NCBI GenBank assembly: GCA_964580255.1
Contig: CAZOJX010000112.1
Span: forward strand, 1-5,742
Origin: HGM12587 sp964580255
GTDB lineage: Bacteria; Bacillota; Clostridia; Lachnospirales; Lachnospiraceae
Reading direction: 5' to 3'
DNA length: 5,742 nucleotides
Position numbers and translations under genes: made by a program. This document shows, in pieces, positions 1-5,742 of this stretch (its first letter is position 1; each line of letters begins with the position of its first letter). The notes beneath the pieces were generated by a model. It did not search any database and was not told the DNA's origin. It worked only from the letters and a program-made list of their open reading frames with translations.

Positions 1-341
1 AATACATTTTCCAAATATCTGCAAATATGAGCATGCAGTTCTAATCCCTGCAAGTTGAAACAGTCATCCGCAATTACTTTCAGATCCTGATATAATTTTG
101 TTTTCAGCTTTTTATTGTTTAACTGCAACGAAAAAGGTTCTAATATTAATTCCATATACTTGGACAGTTCATATTTTTTTTCATTTTCTATCAACATCCA
201 ATGACCCTCTTTGCCTATCCACTGCATATATAACTCTTCTATTAATGAAAGTCTGCTTGCAATATTTTCCAGTACAATCACTGATATCACATTTTCCTTT
301 AATTCAACTTCAAGTCCGAGTTCTCTTTCAATCAGTTTCAA
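1..341 (-). CDS. csn2: Csn2-family CRISPR adaptation protein, partial (C-terminus beyond the left edge)
   Basis: The first 113 codons are open and run off the left edge; the ORF begins with TTG at 341-339. Csn2 is the type II-A-specific accessory protein: in known members it forms a ring-shaped tetramer that binds and slides on double-stranded DNA ends and is needed for spacer acquisition with Cas1, Cas2 and Cas9. What I see: an N-terminus MKLIERELGLEVELKENVIS followed by VIVLENIASRL, which matches the usual Csn2 opening of a short beta strand, a polar turn and a 'vl-iEN' strand leading into a helix. Later come a KYELSKYMELILEPFSL segment and a helical NNKKLKTKLYQDLK segment, as in shorter Csn2 proteins. 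In this frame a TGA stop lies six codons upstream and no ATG or GTG is available, so TTG is the only plausible start; it overlaps the cas2 stop as TTGA. The family call rests on pattern and on position after cas2; full length and subfamily cannot be judged. Confidence 0.85.
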   Translation of the reverse strand, partial: MKLIERELGLEVELKENVISVIVLENIASRLSLIEELYMQWIGKEGHWMLIENEKKYELSKYMELILEPFSLQLNNKKLKTKLYQDLKVIADDCFNLQGLELHAHICRYLENV

Positions 342-658
342 AGTATCACCAGCCTTTCATCTGAAGATAATACCTCTGACTTTCCCTCTCCAACAATAAA
401 TTCCATCTTTGCATACTGTTTTTCCGTTACCCGAAGTACCTGTACCAAGCCTTTCTCAGGTTTATTCTTCCGAACATTTTCGATCACCGCATCAGCCAAC
501 GTAGAATTCGGAGACATTTTACAATAAACAGATTCCTGCATCATTAGAAATCCTGATTTAATCAAATACTTTCTAAATCTTGTATATTCTTTTCTTTCTG
601 CGGTCGTTTTTACCGGCAAATCAAACATTACAAGTATTCTCATAAATCTATAACTCAT
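338..658 (-). CDS. cas2: CRISPR-associated protein Cas2 (type II-A)
   Basis: A 106-residue Cas2. In known systems two Cas2 molecules form the dimeric core that bridges two Cas1 dimers in the spacer integration complex; its nuclease activity is generally not needed for integration. The N-terminus MSYRFMRILVMFDLPVKT has the ferredoxin-fold first strand with the conserved aspartate (D13) and is very close to the S. pyogenes Cas2 opening MSYRYMRMILMFDMP. RKYLIKSGFLMMQESVYCK and the VTEKQYAKMEF segment are also typical. I chose ATG 658 over an in-frame TTG at 679: 658 matches the family N-terminus, and AAGGG (670-666) sits 7 bases before it. ATG 643 (MRILVMFD) is a less likely alternative. The gene starts 11 bases after the cas1 stop and ends overlapping csn2 by 4 bases. 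It ends soon after ERLVIL, slightly shorter than S. pyogenes Cas2 (113 residues). Confidence 0.96.
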   Translation of the reverse strand: MSYRFMRILVMFDLPVKTTAERKEYTRFRKYLIKSGFLMMQESVYCKMSPNSTLADAVIENVRKNKPEKGLVQVLRVTEKQYAKMEFIVGEGKSEVLSSDERLVIL

Positions 659-665
659 CTCTTTT

Positions 666-670
666 CCCTT
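666..670 (-). promoter_or_regulatory. Ribosome binding site of cas2
   Basis: On the minus strand AAGGG lies 7 bases before ATG 658 and directly abuts and overlaps the cas1 TAA stop (672-670). It decides the cas2 start in favour of 658 rather than the upstream in-frame TTG at 679, and implies that ribosomes ending cas1 can re-initiate on cas2. Confidence 0.7.
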
Positions 671-1539
671 TAGAACCAATAAAATTTAATCAAAGATACA
701 TCCTTATCATTCAAAGCATCGAAGATACTTTTACTATATATTTTTACTGCATTATTCACATATTCAGATCTATCGTTGATATAGACAGACTGATTTAGAA
801 TATTGACCAATTGCATCTTTTCATTTTTATCAAAGGTCTGTAATTTCATATCGTACACCAACTGATCTATCAACGGCCGAAATGGTTCCATTAAGTCGGA
901 TGCCAAATTAAATGGATTGAACATATTATCGTGAAACAAGCCAATCTGGGTAATATAACCATTTGCAGCAATTTCTCTTGTAAAGGAAGACAGTACAATG
1001 CTGTAGCCATAATTCAATGCCGCATTAATATTACAATCTGACGTTCTCGTAAAGTCTTTTCCAAACAAAGCATTAAAATATACTTTTGCCGCATGTCCTT
1101 CTCTGTTCGTTGAATCTCCATACTGCACTTCTTCTATATAGTTTTGCAGCATCTCGGCTTCTTCGCGTTTTCCCACGCGCTCCAACAGTTCCTTTTGCTT
1201 ACGGATCTTTTCTGTCACAATCTCCGTCCAGACAGTCGCTTTTATATCATTACTCCAGGCAATCTGATTTCTGATCTTCGCACTGGTGTCATGTGATCCA
1301 TAATAGGGGACCAACTCTGAAGAAGGGTTTCTTTTTTCATCGCAAAAAATCACTTTTATTTTGTTTTTTATTAATTCGCTCATTAAGCTCCCTGTGATCG
1401 AGACCGCCGTAGTCTCGATCACAACAGTGCTGATTTCATTTAAGAAGATTTTCGTTGTCTCCTCTTGGCGAACGATCATGTATCCCATTTGATAGTCCAG
1501 TTTTGCACTTTTAGAGACAACTACCGTACGCCAACTCAT
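670..1539 (-). CDS. cas1: CRISPR-associated endonuclease/integrase Cas1 (type II-A)
   Basis: A 289-residue Cas1, the metal-dependent integrase that joins new spacers into the CRISPR array as part of the Cas1-Cas2 complex. The length equals that of S. pyogenes Cas1. The N-terminal beta domain opens MSWRTVVVSKSAKLDY, includes the ETTAVSITG and KVIFCDEKRNP segments (residues about 42-72), then ELVPYYGSHD and QIAW. The helical catalytic domain carries the three metal ligands in their usual context: E147 in NREGHAAKVYF, H203 in QIGLFHDN, and E218 in NLASDLMEPFRP, with D215 nearby. The start ATG (1539-1537) overlaps the cas9 stop as ATGA; no good Shine-Dalgarno lies before it, so translation probably depends on coupling to cas9. 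The stop is 11 bases before cas2. The reading frame is intact and the residues needed for activity are present. Confidence 0.98.
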   Translation of the reverse strand: MSWRTVVVSKSAKLDYQMGYMIVRQEETTKIFLNEISTVVIETTAVSITGSLMSELIKNKIKVIFCDEKRNPSSELVPYYGSHDTSAKIRNQIAWSNDIKATVWTEIVTEKIRKQKELLERVGKREEAEMLQNYIEEVQYGDSTNREGHAAKVYFNALFGKDFTRTSDCNINAALNYGYSIVLSSFTREIAANGYITQIGLFHDNMFNPFNLASDLMEPFRPLIDQLVYDMKLQTFDKNEKMQLVNILNQSVYINDRSEYVNNAVKIYSKSIFDALNDKDVSLIKFYWF

Positions 1540-4500
1540 ATCTTTAACAGGTCGATTTTTCTTTCGTACATACCTGTCACAGATTGGTGAATTAAAACTG
1601 CCTCGTTACATTCTGAAATCTTTTTGTTCAACACTAATGTACCTGCATGTTCACTGCCTTTCATGTCTTTTAAATTTACATTCTGTGTCGTTGAATTAAT
1701 CCAATAAATAATTTGTTTGATCACAAAACACTGCTTTTCAAGACTCAACGCAGCAAATACTTCTTCTTTTCCATCCAAATTTTTAGAAATGTTCCATTTA
1801 TTATTTTTATATGGACTGCTGTTAAGCTTCCATAGCAAGGTTTTGAGAAACTCCTGATTCTTTTCTTTGGTAATAATTGCATTACCATCTCGATCTAATT
1901 CCTCATAATCGGATTTATCGATCGCCTTAAAGATTTTTCTTAAATACTCCTCATCAGTTCTCGATAAATATAATGGTTCCGCATTATTCAGGTAAATACT
2001 ATTTCCACTTTTTCCTCCCAAATAATAGCAAAAACCGTCTATCTGAATTTTCGATTTTTGTGGGATGAATGAAATACATACCTTTAAGTCCGTAATCTCT
2101 TTTCCTTTATATTCCTCCTTCAGAGTCTCTGTTAAGTATTCAATAATCTTATCTTTCGGCAGTGTATTTCCTGTGCCCAAATAAACAGGTAATGCTTCCA
2201 AACTTCTGATTGTTTTTCCTTTCACCTTATATTCTGCCAACGTATATCCGGAATTTGCAATTGATGTTATACCACCATATTTTGTAACATCTGTGGCTTT
2301 CTTGTCACTGCTTTTAACCGGTAAATACGCTGATGGGTTCCCCTTTGCTTTCTCTTTATTCCAAATCGTTACCTTGTTATACAAAGAACCATGATTTTCT
2401 TCCGTCTTTTTGCTGATTGTTACTGTATTTCGCCGCATAACACGCAGCACATGGTTCTTAGAAAATCCATGATCAGCAATCCATGCCGTTTCTCCGTTTC
2501 TGCTTACATTGTAATCAAAAATCTTGTCCATATGATACTTGTAGAACTCATTCCCTGAATTTTTTTCTGCAGCTTTTATAAAATTAATCGGATTACTGGT
2601 AAATTTTGTATCGTAGACATTTCCCGCAACAATATTTAGATAGGCATCTTTTGCATGATGTGTATCATTCAGTTCTCTTACTTTAGATATCTCAAGTTTC
2701 TTTCTAAAATCACTTACGACACCAGCTTTCACAAATATAATTCTTGTATTTGGAAATGCCTGCTGCAATACTTGTGTAATCGCCTTTGTCCCTTGTCGGG
2801 TTTCTACCAATTGTCGATTAATGAATACAGCTTTTTCTTCATCTGAAAACGGTTCCGTTCTTATTAATCTCTGATATTTCTCTTTTGTAATAAACCCTTT
2901 TTCACACAATATTTTCCAGAATGCAGACTGATCCCTTTGAATTTCTTTTTCTAATGGGAAATTATCACTCTTATGACTATTAATCTGTTTTTTTACCAAT
3001 ACTAAATTATTTTCGATGCTATCATCTTTGATAAAATGTCTCGGATAAATATGATCAATATCATACAGATTATTATTCATAAGGTCTCTCAATTCTATCG
3101 TTTCACCGCTATACATGCATCTACCTTGCTGTAAATAATATAAGTATAACTTTTTAATTCTAAAATCAGCTTCATTCTTTCCGTTAATTTCTTTAATTTT
3201 AATTTCAGCCCAGGATTTTTCTTCGCGTTTTAAGGCATTATAAAGATCCAGCAATTTTTTCTTTCTGGAATCTTTACGATCATTCTTTTGACCTTCTTCT
3301 CTTGGCATTTCAACAAAAATTTTATCCGGTTCTTTTCCTGTCAGTTCGCAGACCTCTCTTAACATTTTTATCGTTTGCCAGACCATACGTTTTACCGGTG
3401 CAGATAGATATTTCCCCTCCAAGTCTTCAATCGTCCAATCACAAAGTGGTTTTTCAGCATTCTTGATCATTGCATTCAGATTTTTCTTAAAGCTATATTT
3501 TTCTGACAATAATTCCATCAAATTATGATTTGTTTCCCATAATGCCTGTATTAAAGAGCATTCGCCACACTCACAGTTTCCCGGAAGTTCCAAAAAGCTC
3601 TTGGATAATTTTCCCCAACCGTTAAATTTGAACCCTGCAATTCGTTTAATCTGATCTTTTGACAAACAATCACCATAGTTTTTTTCTATTCTTTCTTTTA
3701 AAAATTTCTTGTCATTTCCATACACGGTTCCCCAAAATATAATTTGTTCGACCATTTTCTGATTCTCATCTGTGAATAATTCATCACCTAAAATGCCTCG
3801 GAATTTCCCTGCAGAGGATAAGTAAGCATTGAATCCAGAATCAATCCCACTAAGCACCACATCTTCTTTTGAGACGATGACAGCATTATTATATAAATAA
3901 TTTTTCAATGCATTTAATGTAACTTTCTTTCCTCTTTTGAAAAGATCTTCATAAATTTTCTGTTTAATAGGTACTTCGGGTTTCTCACCATTAATCTTTA
4001 AATTATTCAATTCATTTAAGACCATATATTTTTCATACAAAAGCGACTGTTTTGGAAGCGTACGTTCCTCCATCAAGTAAGTACAGTGTCCTACCATCCT
4101 GCCTATAAATTCCTCAGATGCACTCTGGACATCTATCTTTTGTTCGAAGTTCCACGGATATATTCGTCCTTTTTCTTCTCCGGGTCTTCTTCTTGCCCAA
4201 ACATTTTTTCCTTTTTCTCCAAGCGGTCCTACATAATATGGTATATGAAATGAAAATAATTGCAGAATTTTTTCAGATACACTAAGACCCGTTTCATCCT
4301 CTTTCTGCAAAAATGGAAGATAATGTTCTGCATTTTTAAGGATTGCTTTCATCTCCGCAGCGTGTAGCTGGTTCGGAATTACACCATTCGATGCAGTAAG
4401 CTGCTTTGGCATAAATGTTTCATTTTCTATTTTCTCCAAAATAGTCCTTACATCTTTATCATCTTCCGGAAAATCCTTTAATGCCTTTTTTACGCTCTTA

Positions 4501-5642
4501 TAAAATTCTTCCTGTGATCTGCCTTTTCCGCCATTACGTCTCTCTTTCTTTCCATGTGCATTGACACTGCCCACATACGCACTATAATTTCCATCCTTCA
4601 TTACTCTGAACATTTCATCATAGGATTCTGCATCATATTTTTTCATTACATATTGCAGCATATCCAAGTCTCTCTTATGTTCTTCATACATCGCCACTCT
4701 GGCTTCTGACAGATATTGATGTCCTTTTATAATTGATGAAAGCATACCTATGTCATGCAGTTCTTTTATCACTTCTATCAGTTCAAAATAATCGTCCCCT
4801 AAAAGTTCTAATGCCTCTGCTTCTTTTTCTTCATAATTGCTGTCTCTAAAGTTCAAGCTAAACTTTTTATTTTCTTCATCAATTACCTCTTTTCCATATA
4901 TATTAACAAGAACGCCTGTCATGCCGCAAACTAACTTTAATATTTCATACGCCTGCTTTTCCTTTTTTGTCACACCAAGATGCTTACACACTTTTTCCAA
5001 ATGAATACTTCTGGATTCTCCCTGCTCACTAATAATATCCAACATTTTCTCAATATCTATTTTTGTCGGAAATTCTATTGAGTACATTTCAGCAATTTCT
5101 GCTAACTGTTGATAAACTTCCTCAGCATTAGATGTCACTTTTTGTGTATCAAGTGCATCGTTAAGGAAGTGTCCTCTATGCTTAAACATATTTGAAATCG
5201 CAAGGTAAACCAGTCTCACATCGTACTGATCCTTTGTAGGATGCAGCAGCTCATTTCTTAAATGAAATATTGTAGGATACTCTTTAAAATAGTCTTTATC
5301 TGTATATCCAGCATCCGCAAACAACGCATATGGCTGTTGATTGTCACGATCTTCTATATGATATTTTGATTCGTCAAGTCTTGAAAAAAATCCGGCATCT
5401 ACTTTATTGATTTCATCTGAAAATAATTCTCTCAAAATCCCCTGTCTGGCAGTTTCTCTTTGTCGTCGTCTTCTTGATATACGATTGGTTCTTCGCTCAG
5501 CTGCTGTACTCGCCGTTTCAAATAATCTGGAAGTCCAGAAATCTTTTCCTTTAACTCTGTATAAATTATAATTGTCATCGGTAACTGCTAATCCTACCGA
5601 ATTTGTACCCATATCAATTCCCACATACATCTTCTTATCCAT
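1536..5642 (-). CDS. cas9: CRISPR-associated RNA-guided endonuclease Cas9 (type II-A)
   Basis: A 1368-residue Cas9, the crRNA:tracrRNA-guided nuclease that cuts both strands of PAM-flanked DNA. Domains in order: RuvC-I (D10 in YVGIDMGTNSVG); arginine-rich bridge helix about 46-77 (ERRTNRISRRRRQRE); alpha-helical recognition lobe about 78-735, including NMFKHRGHFLN early on; RuvC-II with E778 in IFVEMPREE; HNH about 795-935 with QGRCMYSGE, the catalytic H864 and adjacent D863 in YDIDHIYPR, and N888 in NSHKSDN; RuvC-III with H996 and D999 in THHAKDAYLN; and a PAM-interacting C-terminal domain from about 1110, starting near KYGG (1121-1124) and ending VLIHQSVTGMYERKIDLLKI. All catalytic residues are present, so an active nuclease is expected. 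I chose ATG 5642 because it puts D10 at the usual place and follows GGGAGGG. An in-frame TTG at 5726 would add 28 unrelated residues encoded by promoter DNA. Odd points: a C690-E-C-G-E-C695 cluster, and no arginine pair at the S. pyogenes R1333/R1335 position. The gene overlaps cas1 by 4 bases. Confidence 0.98.
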   Translation of the reverse strand: MDKKMYVGIDMGTNSVGLAVTDDNYNLYRVKGKDFWTSRLFETASTAAERRTNRISRRRRQRETARQGILRELFSDEINKVDAGFFSRLDESKYHIEDRDNQQPYALFADAGYTDKDYFKEYPTIFHLRNELLHPTKDQYDVRLVYLAISNMFKHRGHFLNDALDTQKVTSNAEEVYQQLAEIAEMYSIEFPTKIDIEKMLDIISEQGESRSIHLEKVCKHLGVTKKEKQAYEILKLVCGMTGVLVNIYGKEVIDEENKKFSLNFRDSNYEEKEAEALELLGDDYFELIEVIKELHDIGMLSSIIKGHQYLSEARVAMYEEHKRDLDMLQYVMKKYDAESYDEMFRVMKDGNYSAYVGSVNAHGKKERRNGGKGRSQEEFYKSVKKALKDFPEDDKDVRTILEKIENETFMPKQLTASNGVIPNQLHAAEMKAILKNAEHYLPFLQKEDETGLSVSEKILQLFSFHIPYYVGPLGEKGKNVWARRRPGEEKGRIYPWNFEQKIDVQSASEEFIGRMVGHCTYLMEERTLPKQSLLYEKYMVLNELNNLKINGEKPEVPIKQKIYEDLFKRGKKVTLNALKNYLYNNAVIVSKEDVVLSGIDSGFNAYLSSAGKFRGILGDELFTDENQKMVEQIIFWGTVYGNDKKFLKERIEKNYGDCLSKDQIKRIAGFKFNGWGKLSKSFLELPGNCECGECSLIQALWETNHNLMELLSEKYSFKKNLNAMIKNAEKPLCDWTIEDLEGKYLSAPVKRMVWQTIKMLREVCELTGKEPDKIFVEMPREEGQKNDRKDSRKKKLLDLYNALKREEKSWAEIKIKEINGKNEADFRIKKLYLYYLQQGRCMYSGETIELRDLMNNNLYDIDHIYPRHFIKDDSIENNLVLVKKQINSHKSDNFPLEKEIQRDQSAFWKILCEKGFITKEKYQRLIRTEPFSDEEKAVFINRQLVETRQGTKAITQVLQQAFPNTRIIFVKAGVVSDFRKKLEISKVRELNDTHHAKDAYLNIVAGNVYDTKFTSNPINFIKAAEKNSGNEFYKYHMDKIFDYNVSRNGETAWIADHGFSKNHVLRVMRRNTVTISKKTEENHGSLYNKVTIWNKEKAKGNPSAYLPVKSSDKKATDVTKYGGITSIANSGYTLAEYKVKGKTIRSLEALPVYLGTGNTLPKDKIIEYLTETLKEEYKGKEITDLKVCISFIPQKSKIQIDGFCYYLGGKSGNSIYLNNAEPLYLSRTDEEYLRKIFKAIDKSDYEELDRDGNAIITKEKNQEFLKTLLWKLNSSPYKNNKWNISKNLDGKEEVFAALSLEKQCFVIKQIIYWINSTTQNVNLKDMKGSEHAGTLVLNKKISECNEAVLIHQSVTGMYERKIDLLKI

Positions 5643-5655
5643 AGTTTTATTCTTT

Positions 5656-5662
5656 CCCTCCC
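5656..5662 (-). promoter_or_regulatory. Ribosome binding site of cas9
   Basis: Minus-strand GGGAGGG, complementary to the 16S rRNA 3' end, ends 13 bases before ATG 5642. The spacing is on the long side, but it is the only strong purine-rich site here, and it supports ATG 5642 rather than the upstream TTG. The long spacing could mean modest translation. Confidence 0.65.
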
Positions 5663-5671
5663 ACTTTTCTA

Positions 5672-5701
5672 TTGCACTTATCAATGAATCCGTGTTATAA
5701 T
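5672..5701 (+). promoter_or_regulatory. Putative sigma-A promoter of the tracrRNA
   Basis: On the plus strand a -35 box TTGCAC (5672-5677) is followed after 18 bases by a consensus -10 box TATAAT (5696-5701), preceded by TGT (5693-5695), which makes an extended -10. The predicted transcription start is near 5708, just ahead of the anti-repeat. The -10 is better than that of the opposing cas9 promoter, which fits the usual strong expression of tracrRNA. The two promoters overlap and face in opposite directions. Confidence 0.65.
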
Positions 5702-5726
5702 ACAAATACTTACAAGGTGAGTGCAA
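5697..5726 (-). promoter_or_regulatory. Putative sigma-A promoter of the cas9-cas1-cas2-csn2 operon
   Basis: Read on the minus strand, a -35 box TTGCAC (5726-5721) and a -10 box TATTAT (5702-5697) are separated by 18 bases. The predicted start of transcription is near 5690, giving a leader of about 50 bases before the cas9 ATG. No other promoter-like pair is obvious between the anti-repeat and the gene, and the downstream genes are too tightly packed to need their own. The -35 box lies inside the predicted tracrRNA anti-repeat and the -10 box is shared with the plus-strand promoter. This is predicted from sequence only. Confidence 0.6.
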
Positions 5727-5742
5727 ATAAGGTTTTAACCGA
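5708..5742 (+). ncRNA. tracrRNA, 5' part (anti-repeat and nexus; 3' end beyond the right edge)
   Basis: The plus strand reads GAGTGCAAATAAGG then TTTTAACCGA up to the window end. This has the form of the type II-A tracrRNA junction: compare S. pyogenes AAGTTAAAATAAGGCTAGTCCG, where the anti-repeat lower stem is followed by AAGG...CCG of the nexus hairpin. Here the lower-stem strand would be GCAAAT (5723-5728), the bulge GAGT-like bases before it, the upper-stem strand ACAAGGT (5712-5718), and the nexus stem GGTT/AACC (5731-5734 with 5737-5740). The location directly upstream of cas9 and the consensus promoter at 5672-5701 support it. The nexus-following hairpins and terminator are not in the window, and the cognate repeat is not visible, so base pairing cannot be tested here. 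The start at about 5708 is inferred from the -10 position. Confidence 0.75.

Larger units (their letters stand above)
5672..5726. repeat. Two-fold symmetric element spanning the divergent promoters
   Basis: TTGCACT (5672-5678) and its exact reverse complement AGTGCAA (5720-5726) form an inverted repeat whose centre, base 5699, is also the centre of the symmetric core TATAATA (5696-5702). These arms and core are the -35 and -10 boxes of the two opposing promoters, so the same layout is read in both directions with equal 18-base spacers. The intervening bases are not symmetric. Confidence 0.7.

Noticed and set aside
98..399. Plus-strand open frames at 98-364 and 211-399
   Set aside because: They lie antisense to csn2 and cas2, have no ribosome binding site or recognisable protein features, and are explained as shadows of the minus-strand genes.
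659..679. A longer Cas2 starting at TTG 679, overlapping the end of cas1
   Set aside because: The extra seven residues are encoded by the Shine-Dalgarno region. ATG 658 gives the family N-terminus MSYRxMR and has AAGGG at good spacing.
1086..1274. Plus-strand 62-codon open frame
   Set aside because: It is fully antisense to the conserved catalytic part of cas1 and shows no sign of being a gene.
2655..2846. Plus-strand 63-codon open frame
   Set aside because: It is antisense to the RuvC-III region of cas9; composition is that of the reverse complement of a coding AT-rich gene.
5643..5726. A 28-residue N-terminal extension of Cas9 from an in-frame TTG at 5726
   Set aside because: The TTG is part of the predicted -35 box and the extension covers the promoter and ribosome binding site. 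ATG 5642 follows GGGAGGG and places the RuvC aspartate at residue 10 as in other Cas9 proteins.
5703..5728. A degenerate stand-alone CRISPR repeat on the minus strand (TTTGCACTCACC...)
   Set aside because: The minus strand resembles a repeat only because the plus strand is the anti-repeat. There is no second copy and no matching 3' repeat end, so the tracrRNA explanation is better.
1..5742. CRISPR array, insertion sequence, tRNA or rRNA within the window
   Set aside because: I found no regularly spaced direct repeats, transposase-like coding, terminal inverted repeats, or tRNA/rRNA signatures; the protein genes fill all but about 110 bases.

Overview
The window holds most of a type II-A CRISPR-Cas locus. 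All protein genes lie on the minus strand, in the order cas9 - cas1 - cas2 - csn2 (read from right to left). csn2 runs off the left edge. The right edge cuts into what looks like a tracrRNA gene transcribed in the opposite direction. No CRISPR array is inside the window. It probably lies just beyond csn2, or possibly beyond the tracrRNA.

The DNA is AT-rich by eye. The proteins resemble those of low-GC Firmicutes: Cas1 and Cas2 can be lined up almost residue for residue with the Streptococcus pyogenes proteins as I remember them. The Cas9 has a more 'clostridial' flavour (for example GHCTYLMEE and NELNNLKI in the recognition/RuvC region, and a C-terminus ending IDLLKI). A gut-type Lachnospiraceae, Erysipelotrichaceae or similar Firmicute is my best guess. 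Species cannot be read from this sequence.

Layout: 1-341 is partial csn2 (minus). 338-658 is cas2. 670-1539 is cas1. 1536-5642 is cas9. 5643-5742 is a short control region with the cas9 ribosome binding site, two face-to-face overlapping promoters with near-perfect two-fold symmetry centred on 5699, and the 5' part of a plus-strand tracrRNA (anti-repeat plus nexus) from about 5708 onward. Three of the four genes overlap by 4 bases (ATGA between cas9 and cas1, TTGA between cas2 and csn2), and cas1-cas2 are 11 bases apart, so this is one tightly coupled operon.

Working together: Cas1, Cas2 and Csn2, with Cas9 helping to choose PAM-flanked protospacers, would insert new spacers. tracrRNA paired to CRISPR repeat RNA would guide Cas9 to cut invading DNA. 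All RuvC and HNH catalytic residues of Cas9 and the metal ligands of Cas1 are present, so the system looks intact. The main points of interest are the shared cas9/tracrRNA promoter, whose cas9 -35 box lies inside the anti-repeat, a Cas9 PAM-interacting end without the S. pyogenes arginine pair, and an unusual cysteine cluster in Cas9.
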